Assembly (NCBI RefSeq): GCF_002914525.1
Contig: NZ_LODW01000033.1
Coordinates: 124,001 to 188,000, forward strand
Origin: Rhizobium hidalgonense
GTDB taxonomy: Bacteria > Pseudomonadota > Alphaproteobacteria > Rhizobiales > Rhizobiaceae
Reading direction: 5' to 3'
Length of the DNA stretch: 64,000 nucleotides
A model generated the notes under the pieces. It did not search any database, was not told the origin of the DNA, and worked only from the letters and a program-made list of their open reading frames with translations. This document shows positions 17,238 to 25,373 of the stretch, piece after piece (within the stretch, counting starts at the first letter, position 1; each line of letters starts with the position of its first letter). The position numbers and the translations under genes were made by a program.

Positions 17238-18236
17238 GTGGATTATTTCAGCCGCCGCAATTTCCTGAAGACCGCCGCCCTCGCCGGAACGGCGCTTGCA
17301 GCGCCCGCCTTCGTCCGCACGGCCGCCGCCCGTACGACGACGATCACGATCGCCTCGCTGCTTGGGGACAACAAGCCGGAGACGAAGATCTGGGTGAAGA
17401 TCGGCGAACTGGTCGAAGCGAAGCTCCCCGGCCAGTTCAGGTTCAATATCGTCAGGAATGGTGCGCTCGGCGGCGAGAAGGAAGTAGCCGAGGGCGTACG
17501 CCTCGGCTCTATCCAGGCCAGCCTCTCCACAGTCTCGTCGCTCTCCGGCTGGGCGCCCGAGCTGCAGCTCCTCGACCTGCCCTTCCTCTTCCGCGATGCC
17601 GACCACGTGCGCAGGACTGTCAGCGGCGATGTCGGCGCCGATCTCAAGCAGAAGCTGCAGGCGCAGAATTTCGTCGTCGGCGATTACATCAATTACGGCG
17701 CCCGCCATCTGCTGACCAAGGAACCGGTGACGCGGCCGGAGCAGCTCAAGGGCAAGCGCATCCGTGTCATCCAGAGCCCGCTGCACACCAAGCTCTGGAG
17801 CGCATTCGGCACGACGCCGATCGGCATTCCGATCACCGAGACCTACAATGCGCTCGCAACCGGCGTTGCCGACGCGATGGACCTGACCAAATCGGCTTAT
17901 GCCGGCTTCAAGCTTTATGAGGTCGTGCCCGATATGACCGAGACCGGCCACATCTGGGCATCCGGCGTCATCTATTATGCCTCGACCTTCTGGGCCGGCC
18001 TGAATGACGAGCAGAAGGCGGTGTTCCAGCAGGCCTCCAGTCAAGGGGCTGCCTACTTCAACCAGCTGATCGTCGACGACGAGGCGAAGTCCGTCGAGAC
18101 GGCGCTTAGCCATGGCGGCAAGCTCCTGAAGCCGGAAGCCTTCGAGGAATGGCAGAAGGGCGCGCAAGCCGTCTGGGCTGATTTCGCGCCGGTTGTCGGC
18201 GGCATCGACAGGATCAAAACCGTTCAGGCGGCCTGA
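17238..18236 (+). CDS. TRAP transporter periplasmic solute-binding protein (DctP family)
   Basis: A 332-residue periplasmic binding protein. The N-terminus carries a twin-arginine signal (SRRNFLKTAAL, then a hydrophobic stretch ending FVRTAAA), so export should go through the Tat system, whose genes lie at 52-54 kb. DctP-family segments include GGEKEVAEGVRLGSIQ, LPFLFRDADHVRR, GKRIRVIQSPLHTKLW and YNALATGVADAMDLT, where an Arg of the RIRV region normally contacts a carboxylate ligand. This suggests an organic acid substrate, by inference. The start is a GTG at 17238, in an operon with the DctQM permease 17 bp upstream. A Tat-exported form may bind ligand before export. Confidence 0.9.
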   Translation: MDYFSRRNFLKTAALAGTALAAPAFVRTAAARTTTITIASLLGDNKPETKIWVKIGELVEAKLPGQFRFNIVRNGALGGEKEVAEGVRLGSIQASLSTVSSLSGWAPELQLLDLPFLFRDADHVRRTVSGDVGADLKQKLQAQNFVVGDYINYGARHLLTKEPVTRPEQLKGKRIRVIQSPLHTKLWSAFGTTPIGIPITETYNALATGVADAMDLTKSAYAGFKLYEVVPDMTETGHIWASGVIYYASTFWAGLNDEQKAVFQQASSQGAAYFNQLIVDDEAKSVETALSHGGKLLKPEAFEEWQKGAQAVWADFAPVVGGIDRIKTVQAA

Positions 18237-18527
18237 GCGAGGGGCGGGCCATTGCTCCTGCAGCTTTTGACGGGACGATGGAAAACCATCGGTCTATTCA
18301 TCGCGAGCATTAGCCGGAAAAATAATGCGGCAGCAGGCCGGAAATCGAAAGAGCATGCCTTCGGTTATCGTGGTATATGACTTACTTAAAATCCTGGGAT
18401 GGGACGTTTTTTTCCTTCGGCCGGCGCGATCCTGACGACCGCAATCCAGCGGCCGCATCGGCCGACGGATCCCATGGCCTCGATTTGAGACGAACAAGAT
18501 TTAACACAAGGCTTTGGAGGGCCGACC

Positions 18528-19187
18528 ATGAGCTTACACATCAACGATATTGCCCCCGATTTTACCGCCGACACCACGCAGGGGCCGATCAGCTTCCATG
18601 ATTGGATCGGCAACGGCTGGGCGGTGCTGTTCTCGCATCCGAAGAATTTCACGCCTGTCTGCACGACCGAACTCGGCGCCATGGCTGGCCTGGCCGGGGA
18701 CTTTTCCAAGCGCGGCGCCAAGATCATCGGCATCTCTGTCGATCCGGTGGAAAGCCATGCCAAGTGGAAGAACGACATTAAGACCGCCACCGGCTTCGAC
18801 GTCGAATACCCGCTGATCGGCGACAAGGACCTGAAGGTCGCCAAGCTCTATGACATGCTGCCGGCCGGCGCCGGCGAAAGCTCGGAAGGCCGCACGCCCG
18901 CCGACAACGCCACGGTGCGTTCGGTTTTCATCATCGGTCCCGACAAGAAGATCAAGCTGATCCTCACATATCCGATGACGACGGGCCGGAATTTCAACGA
19001 GATCCTGCGCGCCATCGATTCCATCCAGCTGACCGCCAAGCACCAGGTGGCGACACCGGCAAACTGGAACCAGGGCGAGGATGTCATCATCACCGCCGCG
19101 GTTTCCAACGAAGACGCGATCACACGTTTCGGCTCCTTCGATACGGTTCTGCCCTATCTCCGCAAGACCAAGCAGCCGACGGCCTGA
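18528..19187 (+). CDS. 1-Cys peroxiredoxin (Prx6 family)
   Basis: A 219-residue thiol peroxidase that reduces hydrogen peroxide and organic hydroperoxides in the cytoplasm. The peroxidatic cysteine is Cys45 in HPKNFTPVCTTELG, and it is the only cysteine in the protein, so this is a 1-Cys enzyme needing an external reductant. The C-terminal extension typical of Prx6 is present (TGRNFNEILRAIDSIQ, then VATPANWNQGEDVI). TTTGGAGGG precedes the ATG by a short spacer. A good terminator follows, so it is probably monocistronic. It adds to the oxidative-stress theme shared with katE. The 290 bp upstream hold no gene I can support. Confidence 0.95.
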   Translation: MSLHINDIAPDFTADTTQGPISFHDWIGNGWAVLFSHPKNFTPVCTTELGAMAGLAGDFSKRGAKIIGISVDPVESHAKWKNDIKTATGFDVEYPLIGDKDLKVAKLYDMLPAGAGESSEGRTPADNATVRSVFIIGPDKKIKLILTYPMTTGRNFNEILRAIDSIQLTAKHQVATPANWNQGEDVIITAAVSNEDAITRFGSFDTVLPYLRKTKQPTA

Positions 19188-19211
19188 TTCTCTGCCTTCA
19201 ACCCGCTCCTG

Positions 19212-19244
19212 AAGCCGCCGCGGCCCGTGGCCCGGCGGCTTTTT
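19212..19244 (+). terminator. Intrinsic terminator after the peroxiredoxin gene
   Basis: Inverted repeat AAGCCGCCG (19212-19220) / CGGCGGCTT (19233-19241) with a 12-nt loop, followed by further T residues. It begins 25 bp after the stop codon. Confidence 0.85.
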
Positions 19245-19336
19245 CACGCCGTCATTGCGGAATGGGCAAGCTTCGCGGCTTGATCGATGCTATCTAAGAT
19301 CAGCGTCGCGATGGAAGTCGAACCTGCCGAGATCCG

Positions 19337-20293
19337 ATGATAGGGCGAAAGCGTCAGTCCGACATGGGCAAGAGATCGGCGAAGGCCCTGCTTTCGCTGT
19401 GTTTTCTGTTTTCCGTCATAGAGACGCCGAAGGCCCAGCCGGAAGAAAGCGCTTCCGAGCCGGCCTGTCTCTATTCCGGGCCTTCAGCCTTGGGAACTGA
19501 TGAGACGCTCTGCATCCGCAAGGACAGTTTCAATCGCGATCTCTGCGTCGCAATCGAGCATTTCGCCAGCGCCAATCAACTGCCGCCGGATTATTTCGCC
19601 CGTCTGATCTGGCGCGAGAGCACCTTTCGTCCCGATGCCGTCAGCTTCAAAGGCGCGCAAGGGATTGCGCAGTTCATGCCCGGAACGGCGAAACTGCGCG
19701 GCCTCGAAGACAGCTATCAGGTGCTGGAAGCGCTCAGGAAATCGGCGCAGTATCTCGACGAATTGCGCGATCGTTTCGGCAATCTCGGCCTTGCCGCCGC
19801 TGCCTATAATGCCGGCGAAAACGGCCTTGCCTCTTACCTAGCGTCAGGAAGATTACCTCACGAGACGCGCGGCTACGTCATGGCGATCACCGCTCATACG
19901 GTCGAGGAGTGGAAGGATAATCCGCCGGAAGATGCGGCAGCCCCGCTCGACAAGGACAAGCCCTTTCTCGATGGCTGTGTGGCGCTTGCCGAAAGGCGGA
20001 CATTGAAGGAAGCTCCCTGGCGTCCGGAGGGTGACTGGGCGCCCTGGGGCGTCCAGCTTGCCGCCAACGCAAATGTCGCGGTGGCCCGGCGCATGTTTGT
20101 CGATGCGGTGCAGGATCTGCCAGCACCTCTGAATGCGGAGCAGCCGCTGATCCTGCGCCAGCGTGATCGCAGCTTCGGCTTTCGCCCGCGTTATGCCGCC
20201 CGCATCGGCCGGCAGACGCGTGTGGAAGCCGACAACCTCTGCAACCAGATCCGCAAACATGGCGGCACCTGCCTTGTCTTCAGGAACAGATAG
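19337..20293 (+). CDS. Lytic transglycosylase, SLT domain
   Basis: A 318-residue murein lytic transglycosylase that cleaves glycan strands of peptidoglycan in the periplasm. A signal peptide (KALLSLCFLFSVIETPKAQ) is followed by an SLT domain at about residues 60-160: the catalytic Glu in LIWRESTFRPDAV, then GAQGIAQFMPGTAKLRG and AAAYNAGENGLASYL. The C-terminal ~140 residues have four cysteines and an SPOR-like ending (DNLCNQIRKHGGTCLVF) that could bind denuded glycan strands. Two starts are possible: ATG 19337 and ATG 19364, the latter giving a more compact signal peptide. Physiological role (remodelling or secretion-system assembly) is not determined. Confidence 0.85.
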   Translation: MIGRKRQSDMGKRSAKALLSLCFLFSVIETPKAQPEESASEPACLYSGPSALGTDETLCIRKDSFNRDLCVAIEHFASANQLPPDYFARLIWRESTFRPDAVSFKGAQGIAQFMPGTAKLRGLEDSYQVLEALRKSAQYLDELRDRFGNLGLAAAAYNAGENGLASYLASGRLPHETRGYVMAITAHTVEEWKDNPPEDAAAPLDKDKPFLDGCVALAERRTLKEAPWRPEGDWAPWGVQLAANANVAVARRMFVDAVQDLPAPLNAEQPLILRQRDRSFGFRPRYAARIGRQTRVEADNLCNQIRKHGGTCLVFRNR

Positions 20294-20391
20294 GGCGCGG
20301 GTTCCGCCCGCCCTGATCACGAAAAGTCGCTTGCAAGATCGCGACACGGCGCAGCATAGTCGGCGCGATCACGCCAAAGGGAGGAACGACA

Positions 20392-21345
20392 ATGCGGATT
20401 TTGGTCATCGGGGCGACGGGCCATGTCGGCACCTATCTCGTCCCTCGTCTGGTGGAGGCGGGTCACGACGTCGTCACCATCAGCCGCGGCACAGCAAAGC
20501 CTTATTCGGCCAATCACGCATGGGCTTCCGTTGACCAGCGGCAGATGGATCGGGCCGAAATGGAGCGGACCGGCGAATTCGGCCCGGTCGTGCGCGGAGT
20601 GAAAGCCGATATTGTCATCGACATGATCTGCTTCACGTTGGCGAGTGCCGAACACCTGGTGACGGCGCTGGCCGGGCATGTCGGTCATTTCCTGCACACC
20701 GGCACGATCTGGACCCATGGCTACTCCACGATTGTGCCGACCCTTGAAGAGGCGCCGAAGTCTCCCTTCGGTGACTACGGTATCCAGAAGGCGGCGATCG
20801 AAACCTATCTGCTGCAGCAGGCAAGGTTACGCGGCTTTCCGGCGACCATTATCCATCCCGGCCATATCGTCGGCCCCGGATGGGCGCCGCTCAATCCGGC
20901 CGGCAATTTCAACCCGCAGGTCTTTTCGACCCTTGCCCGCGGAGACGTCCTGGTCCTGCCCAATTTCGGCCTGGAGACGGTCCATCACGTCCATGCCGAT
21001 GACGTGGCGGCGATGTTCATGGGGGCGATCGCCAGCTGGAATGCGTCGACCGGCGAAAGTTTCCACGCGGTTTCGGAGCAGGCGCTGACGCTTCGCGGTT
21101 TTGCCGAAGCCATGTCGCACTGGTTCGGGAAGGAGCCGAAGCTCAGCTTTGCCCCCTTCGACGCCTGGGCCGAAAGCCAGACGGCCGAAGACGCAGAGGC
21201 GACATGGGAGCATATCGCCCGCAGCCCGAATTGCTCGATCGCCAAAGCCCGACGCCTGCTCGGTTACACCCCGAGATACACCTCGCTGCAGGCAGTGCAG
21301 GAGGCTGTGGGCTGGCTGATCGGGCAGGGGCGGATCAAGATCTGA
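20392..21345 (+). CDS. NAD-dependent epimerase/dehydratase family protein
   Basis: A 317-residue extended-SDR protein. The Rossmann motif is at the N-terminus (ILVIGATGHVGTYLVPRL), the catalytic Tyr-Lys pair is probably YGIQKAAIE (residues ~127-135), and HPGHIVGPGWAPLNP matches the substrate-binding part. The C-terminus (LLGYTPRYTSLQAVQEAVGWLI) is typical of NAD-dependent epimerases. GGAGG lies 7 nt before the ATG. It converges with the glycerate kinase gene with 11 bp between stops. The sugar or other substrate cannot be told from sequence. Confidence 0.85.
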   Translation: MRILVIGATGHVGTYLVPRLVEAGHDVVTISRGTAKPYSANHAWASVDQRQMDRAEMERTGEFGPVVRGVKADIVIDMICFTLASAEHLVTALAGHVGHFLHTGTIWTHGYSTIVPTLEEAPKSPFGDYGIQKAAIETYLLQQARLRGFPATIIHPGHIVGPGWAPLNPAGNFNPQVFSTLARGDVLVLPNFGLETVHHVHADDVAAMFMGAIASWNASTGESFHAVSEQALTLRGFAEAMSHWFGKEPKLSFAPFDAWAESQTAEDAEATWEHIARSPNCSIAKARRLLGYTPRYTSLQAVQEAVGWLIGQGRIKI

Positions 21346-21356
21346 ACCGCCAACAC

Positions 21357-22622
21357 CTAACGGATCAGGATTGCCCTGAAATCATTGACGTTGGTGCCGG
21401 TCGGGCCGGTTTCGAAGAGATCGCCGACGGCTGCAAAGCCAGAATAGCTGTCATTGCCGTCGAGCAGCCGGCGCGGATCTAGCCCGGCGGCACGCAAGCG
21501 CTTGACTGTGCCGCCATCGGCAAAGGCGCCGGCATTATCCTCCGAGCCGTCGATCCCGTCCGTGTCGGCGGCAAGGAGATGGATGCCCTCCTGTCCGTCG
21601 ATCGCAAGCGCCATGGCGAGCGCGAATTCGCCGTTGCGTCCGCCCTTGCCGCCCTTGGCTCGCAGTGTCACCGTCGTCTCGCCGCCGGAAAGGATGACCA
21701 CCGGCTTGGAAAACGGCCTGTTCCGGCCGAGCACCTCGCGGGCGATCGCCGCATGCACCTGCGCCACGTCGCGCGATTCTCCCTCGATCGCATCCGAAAG
21801 GATAGCGGGCTCGATCCCCTGCGATTTCGCCAGGACGGCCGCTGCTTCCAGCGACACGCCGGCAGAGGCGATGACGTGATGCGCGTGGCGTAAAAAGACC
21901 GCATCGTCCGGCTGCGGCGCATCGGCCTTCGGCGAGTGCAGATGGTCGAGGGCTGCCTGCGGCAGCTGCAGTCCATATTGCTTGACGATGTCAAGCGCAT
22001 CGTGCCGCGTTGAACTATCCGGCACTGTCGGCCCCGAGGCGACATGGGCGGGATTGTCGCCGGGAATGTCGGAGACGATCAGGCTGACGACTCTTGCTCT
22101 GGTGGCTGCCGCAAGTCTCCCGCCTTTGATGGTCGAGAGATGCTTGCGCACGACGTTCATCGCCGAGATCGGCGCGCCCGAAGCCAGCAGCATTTCGTTG
22201 AGGGCAATCTCGTCTTCGAGGGTCAGCCCCTCCGGCGGCGCGGGCAGCAGCGCCGAGCCGCCGCCGCAGATCAGGGCGATCACCAGATCGTCTTCCGTCA
22301 GTCCATTCACCGTCTCCATCAGCCGTCTTGCCGCGGCAAGTCCTGCCGCATCCGGGACCGGATGGGCGGCCTCGATGATCTCGATGTCGCGCGTCTCGCA
22401 GCCATAGCCGTAGCGTGTGACCACCAGACCCTCGAGCGGTCCGTCCCAGACGCTTTCGAGCGTTCGCGCCATCTGCGCAGCACCCTTGCCGGCGCCGATC
22501 ACCACGGTCCTTCCCTTCGGCCTGTCAGGCAGGTTCGCCCTGATGCCGGTCAGCGGATCGGCGGCGCGAACCGCCGCGTCGAACAGGCTTTTCAGGAAAT
22601 CGCGGGGAGTTGATATCGTCAT
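21357..22622 (-). CDS. Glycerate 2-kinase, MOFRL family (formerly hydroxypyruvate reductase TtuD)
   Basis: A 421-residue protein of the GckA/TtuD family, phosphorylating D-glycerate to 2-phosphoglycerate. Older annotations call this family hydroxypyruvate reductase. The N-terminal domain has [17 protein letters not shown], the middle [17 protein letters not shown] and [17 protein letters not shown], and the C-terminal MOFRL domain [20 protein letters not shown] and [18 protein letters not shown] start it at ATG 22622 ([14 protein letters not shown]), which matches the family N-terminus; the longer frame adds 34 unconserved residues. It converges with the epimerase gene and is divergent from the DUF6074 gene. 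Confidence 0.9.
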   Translation of the reverse strand: MTISTPRDFLKSLFDAAVRAADPLTGIRANLPDRPKGRTVVIGAGKGAAQMARTLESVWDGPLEGLVVTRYGYGCETRDIEIIEAAHPVPDAAGLAAARRLMETVNGLTEDDLVIALICGGGSALLPAPPEGLTLEDEIALNEMLLASGAPISAMNVVRKHLSTIKGGRLAAATRARVVSLIVSDIPGDNPAHVASGPTVPDSSTRHDALDIVKQYGLQLPQAALDHLHSPKADAPQPDDAVFLRHAHHVIASAGVSLEAAAVLAKSQGIEPAILSDAIEGESRDVAQVHAAIAREVLGRNRPFSKPVVILSGGETTVTLRAKGGKGGRNGEFALAMALAIDGQEGIHLLAADTDGIDGSEDNAGAFADGGTVKRLRAAGLDPRRLLDGNDSYSGFAAVGDLFETGPTGTNVNDFRAILIR

Positions 22623-22816
22623 CGGTGTCTCTGCCTGGAGTGTCGATCGTGATGTGAACTGTCGGCGTATCGGCGGGCCGGCGTCAAGGTCGAAGGCGAC
22701 ACGGCGTGACGGCTTCGGTTGCAAATTCTGATTCGTGGAAAGAACGGGTACGACGGATAGAAAGCATTAACCATAGTCCCGTAGACAACGAACAGGATCA
22801 AAGGAACCTGCGTTCG

Positions 22817-23116
22817 ATGGCTACTGAAATGACCTGCCGCCCCGCCGCCCTGAGTGAAGGCGTGGTGATTGCTTTTCCTTCCGGAACCGGAACCGCCAAT
22901 ATCGAGCGCTGCGCCCGTGAACTCGGCCGGCGACATGGCGCTGATGCGATAGAATTCTGGAGAGCGGAATGCCGCAGGATTGCCGATCAGCTTCTGGCAG
23001 CCGGGATGCCGGAGAGCGACGTCGGCGAGCGGGTGCTGCAGTTTCAGCAGGATGTCCAGATCGAACTCGTCCTCAGCCATCAAAACGGGCCGCTGCCCAA
23101 GTCTCGGAACCGATAA
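22817..23116 (+). CDS. DUF6074 family protein
   Basis: A 99-residue cytoplasmic protein resembling the small rhizobial DUF6074 family: N-terminal LSEGVVIAFPSG followed by ARELGRRHGADAIEFWR and a helical stretch ending with VLQFQQDVQIEL. The function is unknown. I chose ATG 22817 because AAGGAA lies about 10 nt upstream; the open frame continues further 5' without family similarity. It converges with the esterase gene with 16 bp between them. Members of this family occur in several copies in rhizobial genomes, including on plasmids. Confidence 0.65.
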   Translation: MATEMTCRPAALSEGVVIAFPSGTGTANIERCARELGRRHGADAIEFWRAECRRIADQLLAAGMPESDVGERVLQFQQDVQIELVLSHQNGPLPKSRNR

Positions 23117-23132
23117 CGGCAATTTTCGACAA

Positions 23133-24218
23133 TTACCGCAGCAGCCCGGCCGACCGGAGGGCGTCTTCAATGACCTGCTGAATGCCGCCGCGGTCGCTGC
23201 CGGTAGTGGATGTAGCCGCGGTGTTTTGCGCAGCAGAGAGGTCTGCCTTGCGTCGTTTTTCAAACGAGGGAACCAGACCCCAGGACCTGGCAATTTCGAC
23301 GGTCGAGGAAATTCCGACGTCGAGCATGAAGGGGCCGCTTGCCCCGTAGCCGGTGCCGACATCGAGCGGCGTGCCGTGGTCCATGCCGGCAATCGTATAG
23401 AGCTCGATCACCTCGACCCCATGGGCATCTGTCCAGACCCTCCGCTGGTGTCGTCCGATATTTTCCACGCGCGACGGTAGTGCGTCGATGCCGTGGACGT
23501 TTCTCCATTGCTCGACGATTGCATTCGCATTGGATGGCACGACGGTTCTGTCCGCGCTTCCCTGCCAGAGCGATAATGTCGGCCACGGGCCTCGGTGGCC
23601 TGAGGCGTTTCTCAAGCGCAGTTCCAGTTCTCGAGCGGTCGGGCCGCCATGACCGCGCATTCGGTCGAAGGCCTCGGGAATGGTCGCAGCACTTGCATAG
23701 GGCAGGCCGGCAATGATGGCGCCGCCCGCAAAAACCTCCGGGTAGGTGGCAAGCATCGCGGCGGTCATCGCGCCACCGGCCGAAAGCCCGGTCACGAAAA
23801 CGCGCCTGCTGTCGATACTGTGTTCCGCAACGACCTTTGCGATCATCTGCCGAATGGAAAAGACCTCGCCGTGATCCCGGCGTATATCCTCCGGGTTAAA
23901 CCAGTTGAAGCAGAGATTTTGATTGTTTGACCTCCGCTGCTCGGGAAACAGCAGCGCGAAACCATAATCTTCGGCCAAGCCAGACCAACCCGCCCCGATA
24001 TCATAGCCGGCGGCAGTCTGCGTGCAGCCGTGCAGGACGACGACTAGGGCCATGTTTCTTGCGCGCTTCGACGGCAGGTAGATATAACCTCCCAAAGCAC
24101 CCGGGTTCGTACCAAATGCGGCCAGAGCGACCAGATCGGGATTGTCCTGCATGGGGCGGGGGCGAAACGTTCCTCGCAGCGCAGCAAGGCGTGCGAGTGT
24201 GTCTGACATAGATCTCAT
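23133..24218 (-). CDS. PHB-depolymerase-type esterase (LpqC/feruloyl esterase-like)
   Basis: A 361-residue alpha/beta hydrolase of the extracellular PHB depolymerase/feruloyl esterase family. Motifs include the oxyanion-hole region ALVVVLHGCTQTAAGYD, the nucleophile motif VFVTGLSAGGAMTA with Ser in GLSAG, the probable acid in LWQGSADRTVVP, and the catalytic His in AGMDHGTPLDVG. No signal peptide is visible, so it may act inside the cell, unlike secreted depolymerases. I placed the start at ATG 24218 because GGAG lies 6 nt upstream; the longer frame begins with TTG. The natural substrate (short-chain polyhydroxyalkanoate or another ester) is unknown. Confidence 0.85.
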   Translation of the reverse strand: MRSMSDTLARLAALRGTFRPRPMQDNPDLVALAAFGTNPGALGGYIYLPSKRARNMALVVVLHGCTQTAAGYDIGAGWSGLAEDYGFALLFPEQRRSNNQNLCFNWFNPEDIRRDHGEVFSIRQMIAKVVAEHSIDSRRVFVTGLSAGGAMTAAMLATYPEVFAGGAIIAGLPYASAATIPEAFDRMRGHGGPTARELELRLRNASGHRGPWPTLSLWQGSADRTVVPSNANAIVEQWRNVHGIDALPSRVENIGRHQRRVWTDAHGVEVIELYTIAGMDHGTPLDVGTGYGASGPFMLDVGISSTVEIARSWGLVPSFEKRRKADLSAAQNTAATSTTGSDRGGIQQVIEDALRSAGLLR

Positions 24219-24354
24219 GAAAGTCTCCGCCAATCAGCTGCCGGGATGGCGGTGATGCATGACTAAACGCGTCAGTCGGCGGAAAGTTGCTGCGCTGCAC
24301 AATATTTTCTGAGTAGCCGGATTTTCCGAGTGCGTGGGCAGCTCGGCAGCCCGA

Positions 24355-24379
24355 GGAACTTCGGCCCGGAAATGACGTT
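24355..24379 (+). promoter_or_regulatory. Candidate EcfG/RpoE2 promoter of the iron-permease-like gene
   Basis: GGAAC (24355-24359) followed after exactly 18 nt by TT (24378-24379) in the context ACGTTG, which fits the GGAAC-N16-CGTT form of the consensus. It ends 49 nt before the ATG at 24429. Confidence 0.5.
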
Positions 24380-24428
24380 GAAGTTGGCGATCGACAGCAT
24401 GATGCTGCGATCCAGCGAGGCTTTTCAG

Positions 24429-24836
24429 ATGTCGAACAAACCCAACTTCTTCTCTTCTTTTGCAACCGCCGTCGCCGATTTTTCGGGAAAGCCGTTCACC
24501 TTTGTCGCGGCTTTGACGCTCGTGCTTGGCTGGGCGGTTTCCGGCCCTTTTTTCGGCTATTCTGAAACCTGGCAACTGGTGATCAACACAACCACGACCA
24601 TCATTACCTTCCTGATGGTATTTGTGTTGCAGAATAGCCAGAACCGTGACGGCAAAGCAGTCCAGGCCAAGCTTGACGAACTCATCCTGACGAGCCAGGC
24701 CGCCAACAAGTTCGTCGGCATCGAAAAGCTGGAGGAGGGTGAACTCAGAGAAATGAGCAAGACACTTGCCGCGCAGGCCGAATGCGTCGAGGAAAAAGCG
24801 GATGAGAAATCTGCGGCACAGGCAACCTCCACCTGA
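24429..24836 (+). CDS. Low-affinity iron permease family protein (small membrane protein)
   Basis: A 135-residue protein with two transmembrane segments (FTFVAALTLVLGWAVSGPFF and an INTTTTIITFLMVFVLQ helix) followed by the family signature NSQNRDGKAVQAKLDELI and a charged helical tail with several Glu residues. This is the low-affinity iron permease (Fet4-related) family, but bacterial members are half the size of Fet4, and iron transport has not been generally shown for them. I chose ATG 24429 because GCGAGG lies 8 nt upstream. An EcfG-type promoter candidate lies 5'. A paralogue of the same family follows in convergent orientation. Confidence 0.85.
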   Translation: MSNKPNFFSSFATAVADFSGKPFTFVAALTLVLGWAVSGPFFGYSETWQLVINTTTTIITFLMVFVLQNSQNRDGKAVQAKLDELILTSQAANKFVGIEKLEEGELREMSKTLAAQAECVEEKADEKSAAQATST

Positions 24837-24862
24837 TGCATATCGCCTCGATGCGACGCGCT

Positions 24863-25222
24863 TCAGTTCATCGTCTCTGAGATCTGGTCTTGGTGTTGCT
24901 GGCGCATTTCCTCAATGGCCTCAGCCTCTTTCTTCTCGGCCGCAATCCAGTGGTTTCCGGCCTTGCTTGATCGGATCAGTTCGTCAAGCTTGGTTTGGAG
25001 CGCCATCATGTCCCGATTTTGGGAGTGCTGCACCAGCAATAAAATGAAAAATACGATGAGAGTCCCCACCATGTTGGTCAGCAGAAACCATTGTCGTGGG
25101 TAAGATAAGTGCAGACCGACTGCCGCCCACAAGACTGCGACTATGATGAGCGTTATAGGTACCGCGCGATGCCCTGCCCACAAGACGGCCAAGTCGGAAA
25201 TCTGTCGAAAACGCCAGCGCAT
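24863..25222 (-). CDS. Second low-affinity iron permease family protein
   Basis: A 119-residue paralogue of the preceding protein: two membrane segments (VPITLIIVAVLWAAVGLHL and WFLLTNMVGTLIVFFILLLV) and the same signature QHSQNRDMMALQTKLDELI, then a charged tail (KKEAEAIEEMRQQHQDQI). I placed the start at ATG 25222 because GGAG lies 6 nt upstream; ATG 25246 is in frame further 5'. It converges with its paralogue with 26 bp between the stops. Function is uncertain, as for the family. Confidence 0.8.
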   Translation of the reverse strand: MRWRFRQISDLAVLWAGHRAVPITLIIVAVLWAAVGLHLSYPRQWFLLTNMVGTLIVFFILLLVQHSQNRDMMALQTKLDELIRSSKAGNHWIAAEKKEAEAIEEMRQQHQDQISETMN

Positions 25223-25314
25223 ACGGCTCTCCACAGCGCACAACATTGAAGATGGAGCAGATCGAAGCCGTTTCCATCACCCTCATTCAATAAAATGCGC
25301 GGCGCGAACGGTGT

Positions 25315-25338
25315 AAAACCCGCGTTTCCGCGGGTTTT
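25315..25338 (-). terminator. Intrinsic terminator after katE
   Basis: Perfect inverted repeat AAAACCCGCG (25315-25324) / CGCGGGTTTT (25329-25338) with a TTTC loop, 36 bp beyond the katE stop. It separates katE from the minus-strand permease-like gene and is symmetrical enough to work in both directions. Confidence 0.8.
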
Positions 25339-25373
25339 ATATGACGACGGCCGTATCTCATGGCGACAAGAGA

